Assembly: GCF_009712475.1 (NCBI RefSeq)
Contig: NZ_VCJO01000006.1
Location: 124,001-188,000 of the forward strand
Origin: Micromonospora sp. CP22
GTDB lineage: Bacteria > Actinomycetota > Actinomycetes > Mycobacteriales > Micromonosporaceae
DNA length: 64,000 bases
Direction of reading: 5' to 3'
Position 1 is the stretch's first letter; every line of letters begins with the position of its first letter. Shown here in pieces: positions 54,360 through 64,000 of this stretch. The notes below the pieces were generated by a model. The model saw only the letters and a program-made list of their open reading frames with translations, was not told the DNA's origin and did no database searches. The translations under genes were made by a program, and so were the position numbers.

Positions 54360-57300
54360 AATCGTCGGACCGACCGGACGAGGGGCCGGACGCGCGACGC
54401 GGCAAGAGTCGGCGCTGGGGTCGGGGCAAGGCCGAGCCCGCCCCGGAGGAGCCGACCGGCGGCGAGGATTTCGGCTGGATCGACGACCTGCGTTCAGCCA
54501 AGCGGCAGCGCGGCGAGTTGGGCCCCGACGGCATTGCGGTCGAGCCGCCCGCCGGAGCACGGAGCGCCCCGGCACGCCCCGGCCAGGAGCCACCGGTGCG
54601 GCCCGGCGGAGTCCACCAACCCGGCCCGGAGGGGTCGGTGGCCGTACCCGGTCGCGGGCCGGCCGAGCCGCCACGGGCACGTCCGGTCGACGGTCCCTGG
54701 CCGGGCGCCCCGGCTGCCCGACCGCCTGCCGGCGGGGACCGGCCGTCGCCGCCACCGTTCGCCGCCCCACCGGCGACCACCGGCCGACACGAGCCCGGCG
54801 CACCGAACACCCCGCCGCCCGGTTGGGCACCGCAGCCCGGTGTCGCCGGACCGGCTGCCCGGCGACCGCAGCCCGGTGATCCGGTGCCGGGTGGTCCCGG
54901 ACCGGTTCCGGAGGCCAACCCGGTGTCGGGCGCACCGGTCGGTCCGGGTCGCCCGCCGGTGTCGGGCCCGCCCGCCGGTCCCGTGTCGGGGCCGCCCGGG
55001 CGTCGGCTGCCCGGTGCCCGGCCGAACGCCGCGCCCGCCGGTCCTCGTCGCCTCCCGGGAGCCGAACCCACCCACGCATCGGAGCCGGTCACCGGTGGGC
55101 TTGCGCCGAACCACGCCGACCCTGGTGTTGCCGATGGTCGGACCGGACGGTTCGCCGGGCCGGGCCGACCACGTGTGGCCGATGCCCCGGCGGGGCCGCC
55201 CGCACCCGGTGTCCCCGATCCGACGCCTCCGCGAGGGGCCCGACGCGTCGCTGCGGATCCGGTCGGTCCGCGGGCTCCCGAGCACTCCGGACCAGCCGTA
55301 CCTCCCGGTTCGGTGACCCCAGGCATGACGCCTGCCGCCGGTCGACCGGCCGGGCCCCCGGCGGGGGGGCCACGGGGCGGTCGTCGGCGGGCCGCCGAGC
55401 CGGAGCGGCCCGTGGTGCCGCTGTCCGGCAACGCGCCACCGATTCCCGGCGTGCCCGCCGGCCAGCCGCCGACCGGGCCCGCTCGTACCGCACCCACCGG
55501 GCGCAGTGAACCCGGCGTACCGACGGCGGTGGACCGGGACCGCCGGGGCGCGCCCACGCCCTCCGGTGTGGACGCGGCGGCGAGCCGTCGGGCGGTAACC
55601 GCGCCGCAGCCGCCGTTCGACCGTCGGCCGGTGGACGGGCCGGTCGAGCCGCCGCGGGGACGCCGCGCGGCCGATGCCGCCGACGCGCCAGGTCGACGCC
55701 CGGACGAGGAGCCGTCCGGACGGCACGCGGTGGCGGGCGCCGGCAGCGAGACGCCTGCCGCCGGTCGACCGGGTGAGGGCCGGGCCGGACGGCCGGAGCG
55801 GCCGTCGGACTGGCTCCGGCAGGCCGGGCGAGCACACCACACAGACCCGGCGTTGCCCACGATCAGCAAGCGACCGGTGCCACCCGGTCGGGTGGTCGGC
55901 ACCCCCACCGGGGGTACGCCGACCGTCGGCGACCGTCGGGGCGTGGACGCCGGGGGACCGCCCCGCCGTCCCGTGGCGGGCGGTGCGCCGACCGACGGAC
56001 GCGGTGTCGAGCCGGGACCGGAACGTGCCGCCCCCGACCGCCGCGCCGACGGACCACTCACCGGCCGTGGCCGTCCTGCTCCCGTGAGCGGTCCCGTTCC
56101 CGGGCCCGACGGATCACCGACCGGCCGTGGTCGTCCTGCTCCGGGTGGCCCTGTTTCCGGGGCCGACGGACCCGGACGTGGTCGTCCCCCTTCCGGGGGT
56201 GGCCCCGTTCCCGGGGGCGACGGATCCGAGCCGGGTGGGCGGGCCGGTGCGCCGCCACGGATCGGCGGCGCGGGCCCGGTCGTCCGACCCGACGGCCCAG
56301 CCGGTGGCCCGCCACGTGGTGCGGTGCGCCCCGACGGTCCGCCTGCCGGTGCGCCGCGTGGTGCGGCGCGAACCGATGGGTCGCCTGCCGGGCCGCCGCG
56401 TGCCGCGGTGCGTCCCGACGGGATTCGCACCCGTCCGGGCGGGCCGCCGCCGGGACCGGCCCGGGGCGCGGCCCGGCCCGACGCCGGGGCACCCGACGGC
56501 GTCGACCCCGGTCGAGCCGTCGGCACCGGACCAGTCGGTTCGCCGGTCACGGCTCGGGCGGGCGCCCCGGTGCGACCGGAGGACCGGGGGACCGGCCGGG
56601 CGACCCCGCCGCATCGGAACCCGGCGGGCCCCGAACCCTCCGGTGCGTCGCCGATGCCCCCGACGCGGGTCGGCGAGGCCCCGGCGGTGGCTCGCGCCGC
56701 GGCTGCCGTGGCGCCGGTCGACCCGGCCGCGCCTCGACCCGGGGCGGAGCCGATGGTTCACCGCGCCGACGCCCCGGACCACCCCGACGTCGACCGGTCC
56801 GAGAGCGACCAGGTCGGTGACGGCGAGGCGCGTCGGCCGACGGCGGGCTACACGCGGGCGCGTACCGCCGTGCTGGTGCTGGCCAGTGTGCTCCTGCTCG
56901 GCGTGCTCCCAGCGTTCTTCGGTGTGCAGACCATGAACCGGGATCCGGTCTTCGCCTCGCTGGACAAACTGGACGTGCCGTCCTGGGCGTCGGTCGAACC
57001 GGTCGACGACGTCAGCGGCAGCCAGTGGTGCCTGCTCGACTGCCGACTGCGGGAACGCACCGCCACCTCGGACCGCCCGCCGGACGAGACCGCCCAGGCG
57101 TACGAGGCGGCGTTGACCGGTGACGGTTGGCAGCGGTGGACGCCCAACTACTGCCCGGAGCAGGAGGAGAAGGGCAGCTACACCTGCTGGCGGCGCGACG
57201 AACTCACCCTCGACCTGTGGGTACGCGAACGGACCTGCGTGCCACCGCCGGTCGACGGTGAACCCGCCGTGGTGCCGGTCCCCGACCCGTCCACGGCAGC

Positions 57301-57466
57301 CGAGGAATGCCCCGGATCGTTGGTGTCGGTGAAGGTGCGCAACGCCATCGACGACGAGCGGACGCGACCCCAGCCGAGCACCGACCCGTCGCTGACCGGT
57401 GAGGATCCCTTCCCGACACTGACCGAGGACCCGCTGGGCGATCTGACCTCGTCGCCACCGTCCTGA
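54356..57466 (+). CDS. Very long proline/glycine/arginine-rich protein with one C-terminal transmembrane helix
   Basis: Function unknown. The 1036-aa product begins with a charged stretch holding [16 protein letters not shown] (residues about 37-52). About 770 residues of low-complexity Pro/Gly/Arg/Ala/Val sequence follow, with loose repeats such as [18 protein letters not shown] and [11 protein letters not shown]. One helix (about 838-858) comes next, then a compact outer domain of 170 residues with six cysteines ([37 protein letters not shown]). The topology suggests a long disordered cytoplasmic tail and a disulphide-stabilised outer domain. The GTG start overlaps the rarA stop, so it is coupled to a fork-repair gene. 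I recognise no family. Confidence 0.8.
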   Translation: MKSSDRPDEGPDARRGKSRRWGRGKAEPAPEEPTGGEDFGWIDDLRSAKRQRGELGPDGIAVEPPAGARSAPARPGQEPPVRPGGVHQPGPEGSVAVPGRGPAEPPRARPVDGPWPGAPAARPPAGGDRPSPPPFAAPPATTGRHEPGAPNTPPPGWAPQPGVAGPAARRPQPGDPVPGGPGPVPEANPVSGAPVGPGRPPVSGPPAGPVSGPPGRRLPGARPNAAPAGPRRLPGAEPTHASEPVTGGLAPNHADPGVADGRTGRFAGPGRPRVADAPAGPPAPGVPDPTPPRGARRVAADPVGPRAPEHSGPAVPPGSVTPGMTPAAGRPAGPPAGGPRGGRRRAAEPERPVVPLSGNAPPIPGVPAGQPPTGPARTAPTGRSEPGVPTAVDRDRRGAPTPSGVDAAASRRAVTAPQPPFDRRPVDGPVEPPRGRRAADAADAPGRRPDEEPSGRHAVAGAGSETPAAGRPGEGRAGRPERPSDWLRQAGRAHHTDPALPTISKRPVPPGRVVGTPTGGTPTVGDRRGVDAGGPPRRPVAGGAPTDGRGVEPGPERAAPDRRADGPLTGRGRPAPVSGPVPGPDGSPTGRGRPAPGGPVSGADGPGRGRPPSGGGPVPGGDGSEPGGRAGAPPRIGGAGPVVRPDGPAGGPPRGAVRPDGPPAGAPRGAARTDGSPAGPPRAAVRPDGIRTRPGGPPPGPARGAARPDAGAPDGVDPGRAVGTGPVGSPVTARAGAPVRPEDRGTGRATPPHRNPAGPEPSGASPMPPTRVGEAPAVARAAAAVAPVDPAAPRPGAEPMVHRADAPDHPDVDRSESDQVGDGEARRPTAGYTRARTAVLVLASVLLLGVLPAFFGVQTMNRDPVFASLDKLDVPSWASVEPVDDVSGSQWCLLDCRLRERTATSDRPPDETAQAYEAALTGDGWQRWTPNYCPEQEEKGSYTCWRRDELTLDLWVRERTCVPPPVDGEPAVVPVPDPSTAAEECPGSLVSVKVRNAIDDERTRPQPSTDPSLTGEDPFPTLTEDPLGDLTSSPPS

Positions 57467-57605
57467 GCCGATCGTCATCACGGACGGTAGGGTCAGGTGC
57501 TGGTGGTGACCGGCGGTCGGCCGGGAACTCGACGTTGGCGTGGGTGAGACGGTCGTGCGGTTGGGGGCCCCTGCGCCCCGGAAGCACTCTTCGAGGAGGA
57601 CTGGC

Positions 57606-58067
57606 GTGGGCTTTTTGGAGGTCGCGGCACTGATCGCGGCGATCGCGTTCGCGATGCTGGTGCTGATCCTGACGCTGCCCATCCTGCGGTTGCGGCATAC
57701 CGTGGACGCCGCCACCCGCATGATCAACGACGTCAACGACCGGACGGGTCCGCTGCTCGGCGACGTCAACACCACGGTACGCAACGTCAACGTGACGCTG
57801 GAGCAGGTGCAGACCTCCCTCGACGGTGTGAACCTCCAGTTGGCCAAGGTCGACACCATGACCAGCCACGCGCAGAACATCAGCGCCAACGTCGCCAACC
57901 TGGTCACCGTGGTCTCCGCGGCAGCGGCCAACCCGCTGGTCAAGGTCGCCGCGTTCGGGTACGGCGTGCGCAAGGCCGCGGCCAGTCGCCGGCACGCCGA
58001 GACCGAGCGCGAGGTGCGGGACACCATCAAGGCTCAGCGGCGCGCCGCCCGGCGCGGCAACCGCTGA
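57606..58067 (+). CDS. DUF948-type membrane protein
   Basis: Product of 153 aa. One N-terminal helix (about 3-25) is followed by a long helical, partly coiled region with MINDVNDRTGPLLGDVN and regularly spaced V/L/N residues, the DUF948 pattern. A C-terminal basic end follows. The GTG 57606 has GAGGAGGA five nt upstream; an in-frame GTG at 57540 lacks a site. The family is found between rarA-side genes and alaS in many actinobacteria; its role is unknown. Confidence 0.8.
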   Translation: MGFLEVAALIAAIAFAMLVLILTLPILRLRHTVDAATRMINDVNDRTGPLLGDVNTTVRNVNVTLEQVQTSLDGVNLQLAKVDTMTSHAQNISANVANLVTVVSAAAANPLVKVAAFGYGVRKAAASRRHAETEREVRDTIKAQRRAARRGNR

Positions 58068-58093
58068 ACCCGACGGCACCGGGAGGTACGAGC

Positions 58094-58399
58094 ATGAGGC
58101 GCCTTTTCTGGCTGGGTATCGGCCTGGCGGTCGGTGTGGTGGTGGTGCGCAAGGCGACGCGTGCCGCGCACGCGTACACCCCGGCCGGCATCGCCGACAA
58201 CCTGTCACAATCCGCTGGCGGGCTGGTCGAGGAACTGCGTAGCTTCGTGGCGGACGTACGCGCCGGGATGGCCGAGCGGGAGCACGAGATCCACGAGGCG
58301 TTCGCCCATGGCGAGGCGTTCGACGACCAGTTCGCCGAGCTGCGGGAGGATCCGCGGATCGGCGACCGAGAGATTTTCCCGGAGGACCACCAGCGATGA
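58094..58399 (+). CDS. Small conserved membrane-anchored protein upstream of alaS
   Basis: Product of 101 aa with one N-terminal helix (about 4-20, [17 protein letters not shown]), then an amphipathic, acidic C-terminal half ([20 protein letters not shown]). It resembles the DUF6167-like proteins that accompany alaS in actinobacteria. GGGAGG precedes the ATG. Its TGA overlaps the alaS ATG, so it is coupled to alaS. Confidence 0.78.
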   Translation: MRRLFWLGIGLAVGVVVVRKATRAAHAYTPAGIADNLSQSAGGLVEELRSFVADVRAGMAEREHEIHEAFAHGEAFDDQFAELREDPRIGDREIFPEDHQR

Positions 58400-61074
58400 A
58401 GACGGCGGAGATCAGGCGGCGGTACCTCGCCCATTTCGAGGCGAACGGGCACACCGTGGTGCCGTCCGCTCCGCTGCCCGCCATCAGCGATCCGAACCTG
58501 CTGTTCGTCAACGCCGGCATGGTGCAGTTCGTCCCCTACTTCCTGGGCCAGCAGACGCCCTCCTACCGGCGCGCGGTGAGTGTGCAGAAGTGCATCCGTA
58601 CGCCGGACATCGACGAGGTCGGCAAGACCAGCCGGCACGGCACGTTCTTCCAGATGAACGGCAACTTCTCGTTCGGTGACTACTTCAAGGACGGGGCGAT
58701 CCCGCTCGCCTGGGACCTGGCCACCAAGTCGGTCGGGGCCGGCGGCTTCGGGCTGGACCCGGAGCGGATCTGGGCGACGGTCTACCTGGACGACGACGAG
58801 GCGTACGAGATCTGGCGTCGTACCGGTGTGCCCGAGGAGCGCATCGTGCGCCGGGGCAAGAAGGACAACTTCTGGTCGATGGGCATTCCCGGCCCGTGCG
58901 GCCCCTGCTCCGAGCTGTACTACGACCGGGGCCCCGAGTACGGCCCCGAGGGCGGCCCGGAGGTCGACGAGGACCGCTACCTGGAGTTCTGGAACCTCGT
59001 CTTCATGCAGTACGAGCGGGGTCCGGGCACCGACAAGGAGAACTTCCCGATCCTGGGTGAGCTGCCGGCGAAGAACATCGACACCGGCATGGGCCTGGAG
59101 CGGATGGCGTCGATCCTGCAGGGCGTCGACAACCTCTACGAGATCGACGAGGTTCGGCCGATCCTGGACCGGGCGGCGGAGTTGACCGGTAAGCGCTACG
59201 GCGCGCAGTCGGGTCAGGCCGCCAACCAGTCGCACCCCGACGACGTGCGGCTGCGGGTGGTCGCCGACCACGTGCGTACCGCGCTGATGCTCATCGGTGA
59301 CGGGGTGACCCCGTCCAACGAGGGCCGGGGCTACGTGCTGCGGCGGATCATGCGCCGGGCGATCCGGGCGGTGCGGCTGCTCGGCTGGCAGGAGCGGGCG
59401 CTGCCCGAGCTGCTGCCGGTGGCCCGGGACTGCATGGCCCCGTCGTATCCGGAGCTGGCGGAGGACTTCGACCGCATCTCGGCGTACGCGTACGCCGAGG
59501 AGGACGCCTTCCTGGCGACCCTGCGCGCCGGCACCACGATCCTGGACACCGCGATCACCGAGACGAAGTCGGCGGGCAAGCCGGCGCTCTCCGGTGACAA
59601 GGCGTTCCAGCTGCACGACACGTACGGTTTCCCGATCGACCTGACGCTGGAGATCGCCGCCGAGCAGGGGTTGAAGGTCGACCAGGAGGGTTTCCGTCGG
59701 CTGATGGCCGACCAGCGGGCCCGGGCCAAGGCCGACGCGCAGGCGCGCAAGACCGGGCACACCGACCTGTCGGCGTACCGGTCGGTGCTCGACGCCGGGG
59801 GGCCGGTGACCTTCACCGGCTACACGGAGGTGGCCCGCGAGTCGACGGTGCGGGCGGTGCTCGGCACCGACGGCCCCCGGGCGGCGGCGGTCGAGGGCGA
59901 CACGATCGAACTGGTGCTCGACACCACCCCGTTCTACGCGGAGGGCGGTGGGCAGCAGCCCGACCTCGGCATGATCACCGTCGGTGGCGGCCAGGTCGAG
60001 GTCCTCGACGTGCAGCAGCCGGTGCCGGGCCTGATCGTGCACCGGGCCCGGGTGCTGCGGGGCGAGGTGCGGGCGGGGGAGACCGGCTACGCCGAGATCG
60101 ACACCAGTCGGCGGCGGGCCATCTCCCGGTCGCACACCGCGACCCACCTGGTGCACCAGACGATGCGCAACTTCCTCGGCGAGTCCGCCACGCAGGCCGG
60201 TTCGCTGAACGCCCCGGGCCGGCTCCGGTTCGACTTCAACACCGCCACCGGTGTCGCCCCGAGCGTGTTGCGGGACGTGGAGCAGCAGGTCAACGAGGTG
60301 CTCCTGGCCGACCTGGAGGTGCACGCCTTCGTCACCTCGCTGGAGGAGGCGCGGCGCATCGGCGCCATGGCGCTGTTCGGTGAGAAGTACGGCGAGCAGG
60401 TCCGGGTGGTCGAGGTCGGTGACTACGCCCGCGAACTGTGCGGCGGCACCCACGTGGCCCGCTCCGGCCAGCTCGGCCTGGTCAAGATCCTCTCCGAGTC
60501 GTCCATCGGGTCCGGGGTACGCCGGGTCGAGGCGCTCGTCGGCATGGACGCGTTCAACTTCCTGGCCCGCGAACACCTGCTGGTGGCCCGCCTCGCCGAG
60601 TTGTACCGGGTCCCCTCCGAGCAGGTCGCCGATCGGGTCGAGCAGACCGTCACCCAGTTGCGCGACGCGGAGAAGGAGTTGGAGAAGCTGCGTGCGCAGC
60701 TGGTCCTCGGGGGCGCGGCGGCGCTCGCCGCCCAGGCCAAGGACGTCGGCGGGATCGCCTACGTGGGCACCGAGGCGCCCGAGGGGGCGGCCGGTAACGA
60801 CGTCCGCACCCTCGCCCAGGAGATCCGGGGCCGGATCGACGCGTCGCGGCCGGGTGTGGTCGCGGTGGCCGCCCGGGCCAACGGCAAGGCGTCGCTGGTG
60901 GTGGCGGTGAATTCGGCCGCCCGCAGTCGGGGTGTCGCCGCGAACGACCTGGTCAAGGCGGCGTTCTCCGGCCGGGGCGGGGGCAGCCCGGAGTTGGCGC
61001 AGGGCGGTGGCCTACCCGAGTCGGAGGTGCCGCGCCTGCTGCTCACGGTCGAGAAGGCGCTCGCCGACGCGTGA
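58396..61074 (+). CDS. alaS: Alanyl-tRNA synthetase
   Basis: Class II synthetase of 892 aa. The catalytic core contains [20 protein letters not shown] and [12 protein letters not shown]. The editing domain has HTATHLVH and [13 protein letters not shown], whose His and Cys residues bind zinc and clear mischarged Ser/Gly. A C-terminal C-Ala domain ([21 protein letters not shown]) follows. The ATG overlaps the preceding small gene (ATGA). A perfect hairpin follows, though ruvX begins only 28 bp after it. Confidence 0.97.
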   Translation: MKTAEIRRRYLAHFEANGHTVVPSAPLPAISDPNLLFVNAGMVQFVPYFLGQQTPSYRRAVSVQKCIRTPDIDEVGKTSRHGTFFQMNGNFSFGDYFKDGAIPLAWDLATKSVGAGGFGLDPERIWATVYLDDDEAYEIWRRTGVPEERIVRRGKKDNFWSMGIPGPCGPCSELYYDRGPEYGPEGGPEVDEDRYLEFWNLVFMQYERGPGTDKENFPILGELPAKNIDTGMGLERMASILQGVDNLYEIDEVRPILDRAAELTGKRYGAQSGQAANQSHPDDVRLRVVADHVRTALMLIGDGVTPSNEGRGYVLRRIMRRAIRAVRLLGWQERALPELLPVARDCMAPSYPELAEDFDRISAYAYAEEDAFLATLRAGTTILDTAITETKSAGKPALSGDKAFQLHDTYGFPIDLTLEIAAEQGLKVDQEGFRRLMADQRARAKADAQARKTGHTDLSAYRSVLDAGGPVTFTGYTEVARESTVRAVLGTDGPRAAAVEGDTIELVLDTTPFYAEGGGQQPDLGMITVGGGQVEVLDVQQPVPGLIVHRARVLRGEVRAGETGYAEIDTSRRRAISRSHTATHLVHQTMRNFLGESATQAGSLNAPGRLRFDFNTATGVAPSVLRDVEQQVNEVLLADLEVHAFVTSLEEARRIGAMALFGEKYGEQVRVVEVGDYARELCGGTHVARSGQLGLVKILSESSIGSGVRRVEALVGMDAFNFLAREHLLVARLAELYRVPSEQVADRVEQTVTQLRDAEKELEKLRAQLVLGGAAALAAQAKDVGGIAYVGTEAPEGAAGNDVRTLAQEIRGRIDASRPGVVAVAARANGKASLVVAVNSAARSRGVAANDLVKAAFSGRGGGSPELAQGGGLPESEVPRLLLTVEKALADA

Positions 61075-61091
61075 GGCGTCAGCGCGATGGA

Positions 61092-61120
61092 TCAGGGCGG
61101 ACCGTAGCGGTCCGCCCTGA
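61092..61120 (+). terminator. Hairpin after alaS
   Basis: Perfect 13-bp stem TCAGGGCGGACCG / CGGTCCGCCCTGA around a 3-nt loop, 18 bp after the alaS stop. No T-tract. May attenuate rather than fully stop transcription into ruvX. Confidence 0.65.
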
Positions 61121-61147
61121 CGCGTATGTCCGGGGAGGTGACACGGC

Positions 61148-61609
61148 GTGAACGACTCGCCCCGGGGGGTACGCCTCGGAGTGGACGTCGGGCAGGTCCG
61201 GATCGGGGTCTCCCGGTCCGATCCGTACGGGGTCCTGGCCACCCCGCTGGTCACCCTCGCGCGGGAGCAGAATCCCAGGTCAGAGGCGGTACCCTCGGAT
61301 GTCGCCGAACTCGCCGCGCTGGTCGCCGAACACGAGGCGGTGGAGGTGGTGGTGGGTCTTCCGGTCAACCTCGCCGGAAAACATGGCCCGGCGGCGGAGC
61401 AGGTGAAGGCGTACGCTCGACAACTGGCCGATGTGATAAGTCCGGTGCCGGTGACGCTCACCGACGAGAGGATGTCCACGGTCGTGGCGAGTCGTAGGCT
61501 TGCCGAGCGTGGTGTCCGAGGGAAGAGACAACGGGCGGTGGTCGACCAGGCCGCCGCCGTGGAGATTCTGCAGAGCTGGCTGGATGCGCAGCGGAGGCGG
61601 ACGCGATGA
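61148..61609 (+). CDS. ruvX: RuvX/YqgF-family RNase H-fold nuclease
   Basis: Putative Holliday junction resolvase or pre-16S rRNA nuclease of 153 aa. The RNase H fold carries D in RLGVDVGQVRIGVSRSD, then VVVGLPVNLAGKHGPAAEQV, and the acidic cluster DERMSTVVA plus D in VDQAAAVEILQSWLD. GTG 61148 has GGGGAGGTG upstream. It overlaps mltG by 4 nt. alaS-ruvX-mltG is a conserved order. Confidence 0.94.
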   Translation: MNDSPRGVRLGVDVGQVRIGVSRSDPYGVLATPLVTLAREQNPRSEAVPSDVAELAALVAEHEAVEVVVGLPVNLAGKHGPAAEQVKAYARQLADVISPVPVTLTDERMSTVVASRRLAERGVRGKRQRAVVDQAAAVEILQSWLDAQRRRTR

Positions 61610-62802
61610 TGGACGATCTGGATCTCGGGTTCGACGAGCCGGAACGGGGGGAGAAGGGCAAACACCGCCGGGGGCGTCGCAAGGGTGGCCGATCCGGTGG
61701 TGGACGGGGTAAGACCGTCCTGGCCCTGCTGCTGGCCGTGGTGCTGCTCGGCGGTATCGGCGGGGGAGCCTTCTACGGCTTCGACCGGATCCAGAGCTAT
61801 TTCGTCACCCCGGACTACGACGGCGCGGGCACCGAGGACGTGACCGTCCAGATCCCGCAGGGCGCGTTCCTCGCCGACATGGCGGTGGCGCTCTACGACG
61901 CTGGCGTGATCAAGAGCACCAAGGCGTTCATCGAGGCAGCCAACGACAACTCCCGCAGCCGCAACATCCAGCCCGGCACCTACAAGCTGCGCAAGCAGAT
62001 GAGCGGCGAACTGGCCGTGGCCGCGATGCTGGACCCGAAGAACCGGATCGTCAACGGGGTCACCATCCCCGAGGGGCGCACCGCGAAGAGCATCTTCAAG
62101 CTGCTCAGCGAGCACACCAAGATCCCGGTCAAGGAGTTCGAGGCCGCCGCGAAGGACCCGGCGAAGCTCGGCGTACCGGACTGGTGGTTCAAGCGGGAGG
62201 ACGGCAAGAAGCCCAAGAAGTCGATCGAGGGCTTCCTCTTCCCGGACACCTACGAGATCCCGCCGGACGCCACCGCCAAGGACATCCTCGGGCAGATGGT
62301 CGACCACTTCCTCACCGTCACCGGTGAGATGGAGTTCGCCGACCGGGTGCAGAAGGAACGCGGCGGGATCAGCCCGTACGAGGCGCTGATCGTGGCGTCG
62401 CTGGCCCAGGCCGAGGCCGGTACCAAGAAGGATCTCGGCAAGGTCGCCCGGGTCGCCTACAACCGGGCCTACTCCGGCACCTTCGACTGCGGCTGCCTGG
62501 AGATGGACGTCACAGTCAACTACTACCTGGAGTTGACCGGGCAGAAGACCAAGACGTCGGCCGAGATGACCGTCAGCGATCTGGACAACCCGAAGAACCC
62601 GTACAACCGCAAGCTGCGCGGCATGATCCCCACGCCGATCAACAACCCCGGCAAGGATGCCCTCGAAGGTGCGATGGACCCGCCCAAGGGCGACTGGCTC
62701 TTCTTCGTGGCCATCGACAAGGAAGGCAACTCCGCCTTCGCCGAGACCTACGCGGAACACCGGAAGAACGAGGCCAAGGCCCGGGAGGCCGGCATCATCT
62801 GA
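61606..62802 (+). CDS. mltG: Endolytic murein transglycosylase MltG (YceG)
   Basis: Membrane lytic transglycosylase of 398 aa thought to end glycan strand growth. A basic cytoplasmic N-terminus (1-36) and one helix (about 37-58) precede a LysM-like region (VTVQIPQGAFLADMA). The catalytic YceG domain has EGFLFPDTYEIP, the active-site block ASLAQAEAGTKKDLGKVARV with the conserved Glu, and NPYNRKLRGMIPTPINNPG. The ATG overlaps the ruvX stop. In M. tuberculosis aroE follows; here the gene ends against a convergent xylanase gene. Confidence 0.95.
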   Translation: MMDDLDLGFDEPERGEKGKHRRGRRKGGRSGGGRGKTVLALLLAVVLLGGIGGGAFYGFDRIQSYFVTPDYDGAGTEDVTVQIPQGAFLADMAVALYDAGVIKSTKAFIEAANDNSRSRNIQPGTYKLRKQMSGELAVAAMLDPKNRIVNGVTIPEGRTAKSIFKLLSEHTKIPVKEFEAAAKDPAKLGVPDWWFKREDGKKPKKSIEGFLFPDTYEIPPDATAKDILGQMVDHFLTVTGEMEFADRVQKERGGISPYEALIVASLAQAEAGTKKDLGKVARVAYNRAYSGTFDCGCLEMDVTVNYYLELTGQKTKTSAEMTVSDLDNPKNPYNRKLRGMIPTPINNPGKDALEGAMDPPKGDWLFFVAIDKEGNSAFAETYAEHRKNEAKAREAGII

Positions 62803-62833
62803 CCGGTTACGGCACCCCCGGGCCCGGGCCGGG

Positions 62834-64000
62834 TCAGGTCAGGTCGACCGTCGCGGTGGTGGCGGGGGCGTCGATGGTGAAGCGCGCGGTGCGGTCACCA
62901 ACGCTCACGGTGTAGTCGCCGAGGAAACCTTCGACGGTGACGGTGCCGTCCGCGTCGGTGGGCAGCTCCGTCGGCGACAGCCACCACTCGCCCTTGACGA
63001 GGGCTTTCAGGGCCTCGTACGCGGGCTTCGGGCTGCCGTCGGCGCGGACCAGTCCGGCGGGTGCGCCGAGCCAGGCGCCGTGGTCGGTGATCCCCCAGTA
63101 GTTGATCGCTTGGACCGACGGGTGGGCCACCAGCGACCGGTAGTGCCGCTCGATCTCCTCGGCCTGGCGGGCCTCACCCTCGGGGGTGCTGGGCCAGTGC
63201 GGGATCTGGTAGTCGTTGAGGTCCTCGATCTCGGACGGCATGAGGTGGCCGGAGACCAGCGTCGTCTCGGTCAGGTGCAGCGGCAGCCCGTACCGGGCGA
63301 ACCGGTCGAGCGTCCGTTGCATGTACTCCTCGCCCCGGTAGCCCTGGTGCATGTGGGTCTGCAAGCCGATCGCGTCGATGCGTACCCCGGCTTCGAGGAC
63401 CCCCTCGATGAGACATTCGTAGGCCGAGCTGAGGTCGAAGTCGTTGAGCACCAGGGTGGCCGCCGGGTTGGCCGCGCGGGCCTCCTCGAACGCCAGCCGC
63501 ACCATGTGGATGCGGCCCCGGGCCCGCGCCAGCGGGGTGATCGCGTTGTCGCCGTTGTCGAAGACGGGCATGATGACCGCCTCGTTGATGGCGTCCCAGG
63601 TGTCGATCAGCCCGGCGAACCCGCCGGCCAGGTCGCGGACCCGGGCCCGCAGCAACCGCTCGACCTCGTCGAGGTCCAGGCCCAGCAGCCAGGACGGCTG
63701 GACGGTGTGCCAGACCAGCGGGTGGCCCTTGACGGTGACGCCCCGCTCGGCCAGCCACCGTGCCGTGGCGGTGAGTCGGTCGGTGTCGGGTGCGCCCCGG
63801 CGCGGCTCGTAGCGGCCCCAGTAGAACGGCAGGGTCGCGGTGTTGAACACGTCCAGCCACAGCTCGCCGAGCCGGTCCAGGTCCAGGCGGTCGGTGCCGC
63901 CGAAGCTCTCGACGTCGGTGGTGTCGGCCGGACCCGCGCCGCCGACCAGGTCTACGAAGTCGAAACCGATGTTGCCGAAGGCGAAGGCGTGTCGGGTCTG
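62834..64000 (-). CDS. GH10 endo-1,4-beta-xylanase, N-terminus outside window
   Basis: Glycoside hydrolase family 10; the window holds the last 388 residues and the frame is open at base 64000. The barrel shows LPFYWGRYEPRRG, VKGHPLVWHTVQPSW, the acid/base Glu in DAINEAV and the nucleophile Glu in LHLTETTL, so it should cleave xylan. A short C-terminal segment (SPTELPTDADGTVTVEGFLG, then DYTVSVGDRTARFTI) looks like a small beta-rich domain. Whether it has a signal peptide cannot be seen. It is convergent with mltG, 31 bp apart. Confidence 0.9.
   Translation of the reverse strand, partial: QTRHAFAFGNIGFDFVDLVGGAGPADTTDVESFGGTDRLDLDRLGELWLDVFNTATLPFYWGRYEPRRGAPDTDRLTATARWLAERGVTVKGHPLVWHTVQPSWLLGLDLDEVERLLRARVRDLAGGFAGLIDTWDAINEAVIMPVFDNGDNAITPLARARGRIHMVRLAFEEARAANPAATLVLNDFDLSSAYECLIEGVLEAGVRIDAIGLQTHMHQGYRGEEYMQRTLDRFARYGLPLHLTETTLVSGHLMPSEIEDLNDYQIPHWPSTPEGEARQAEEIERHYRSLVAHPSVQAINYWGITDHGAWLGAPAGLVRADGSPKPAYEALKALVKGEWWLSPTELPTDADGTVTVEGFLGDYTVSVGDRTARFTIDAPATTATVDLT

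Noticed and set aside
54298..56550. 750-codon Pro/Ser/Thr/Gly-rich frame antisense to the 1036-aa protein
   Set aside because: Equally open because the region is repetitive GC-rich sequence. The plus-strand frame is preferred because it continues into a transmembrane helix and a cysteine domain and overlaps rarA as a coupled start.
58027..60576. 849-codon open frame antisense to alaS
   Set aside because: Same high-GC shadow effect; alaS is unambiguous.
1..64000. CRISPR arrays, tRNA or rRNA genes, prophage or integrative-element genes
   Set aside because: No regular repeat-spacer pattern, no cloverleaf or rRNA sequence, and no integrase, transposase or phage protein noticed on reading both strands.

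Overview
The window is a high-GC actinobacterial chromosome segment, most likely from the family Micromonosporaceae (Micromonospora, Salinispora or Verrucosispora type). The reasons are very high GC, frequent GTG starts, many start codons sitting 6-9 nt after a TANNNT -10 hexamer (leaderless mRNAs), a complete phosphatidylinositol-mannoside (PIM) gene set, and dispersed palindromic repeats of a kind I recall from that family. The gene order pgsA-acyltransferase-pimA-(x)-pdxS-pdxT-yebC-ruvCAB-yajC-secDF-apt-rel-cyclophilin-glyoxalase II-like-hisS-aspS-rarA-alaS-ruvX-mltG follows, as I remember it, the Mycobacterium tuberculosis stretch Rv2612c to Rv2553c. The window is therefore a conserved housekeeping backbone with lineage-specific insertions.

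Layout. 1-1656: 3'-truncated gene for an EF-G-like GTPase (minus strand). 1954-5196: PIM synthesis (PI-phosphate synthase, acyltransferase, PimA mannosyltransferase, small membrane protein). 5363-6961: PLP synthase pdxS-pdxT. 7072-8952: a divergent XRE regulator / FMN reductase / small-protein group. 9175-9924: yebC. 9925-30880: a 21-kb block between yebC and ruvC holding palindromic repeats with a regulator relic, an ABC-2 exporter with a two-component system, HtpX-LemA, PadR-HAAS, TetR-MFS, dnaE, a class V aminotransferase, an SPFH protein, a ChaA-type antiporter and a PucR/3-hydroxybutyrate dehydrogenase pair. 30881-44542: ruvCAB, yajC-secD-secF, apt, bifunctional rel, two membrane cyclophilins, an MBL hydrolase and hisS. 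44543-47644: a secreted SGNH hydrolase and a secreted S1 protease, divergently transcribed, two small genes and a perfect 21-bp palindromic repeat. 47708-49516: aspS. 49542-52758: a reductase-like gene between two copies of another palindrome, then an ArsR-type regulator/MFS pair. 52833-62802: rarA, a 1036-aa disordered membrane protein, two small membrane proteins, alaS, ruvX and mltG. 62834-64000: a GH10 xylanase that continues past the window end.

Functionally the backbone covers envelope glycolipid initiation, vitamin B6, recombination and replication-fork repair (ruvCAB, rarA, ruvX, dnaE), protein export (YajC-SecDF), stringent response (Rel with Apt), tRNA charging (HisRS, AspRS, AlaRS) and peptidoglycan termination (MltG). 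I see no tRNA, rRNA, CRISPR array, insertion sequence or prophage gene.

The least explained signals are five unrelated intergenic palindromes that share one architecture (14-21 bp arms, 9-42 nt centre). Some of them supply the last codons of neighbouring genes. Others are three TGTGCA boxes at exact 13-bp spacing over the ArsR-type promoter, a palindrome filling the PadR promoter spacer, a second cyclophilin lacking the catalytic arginine, and the very long disordered protein translationally coupled to rarA.
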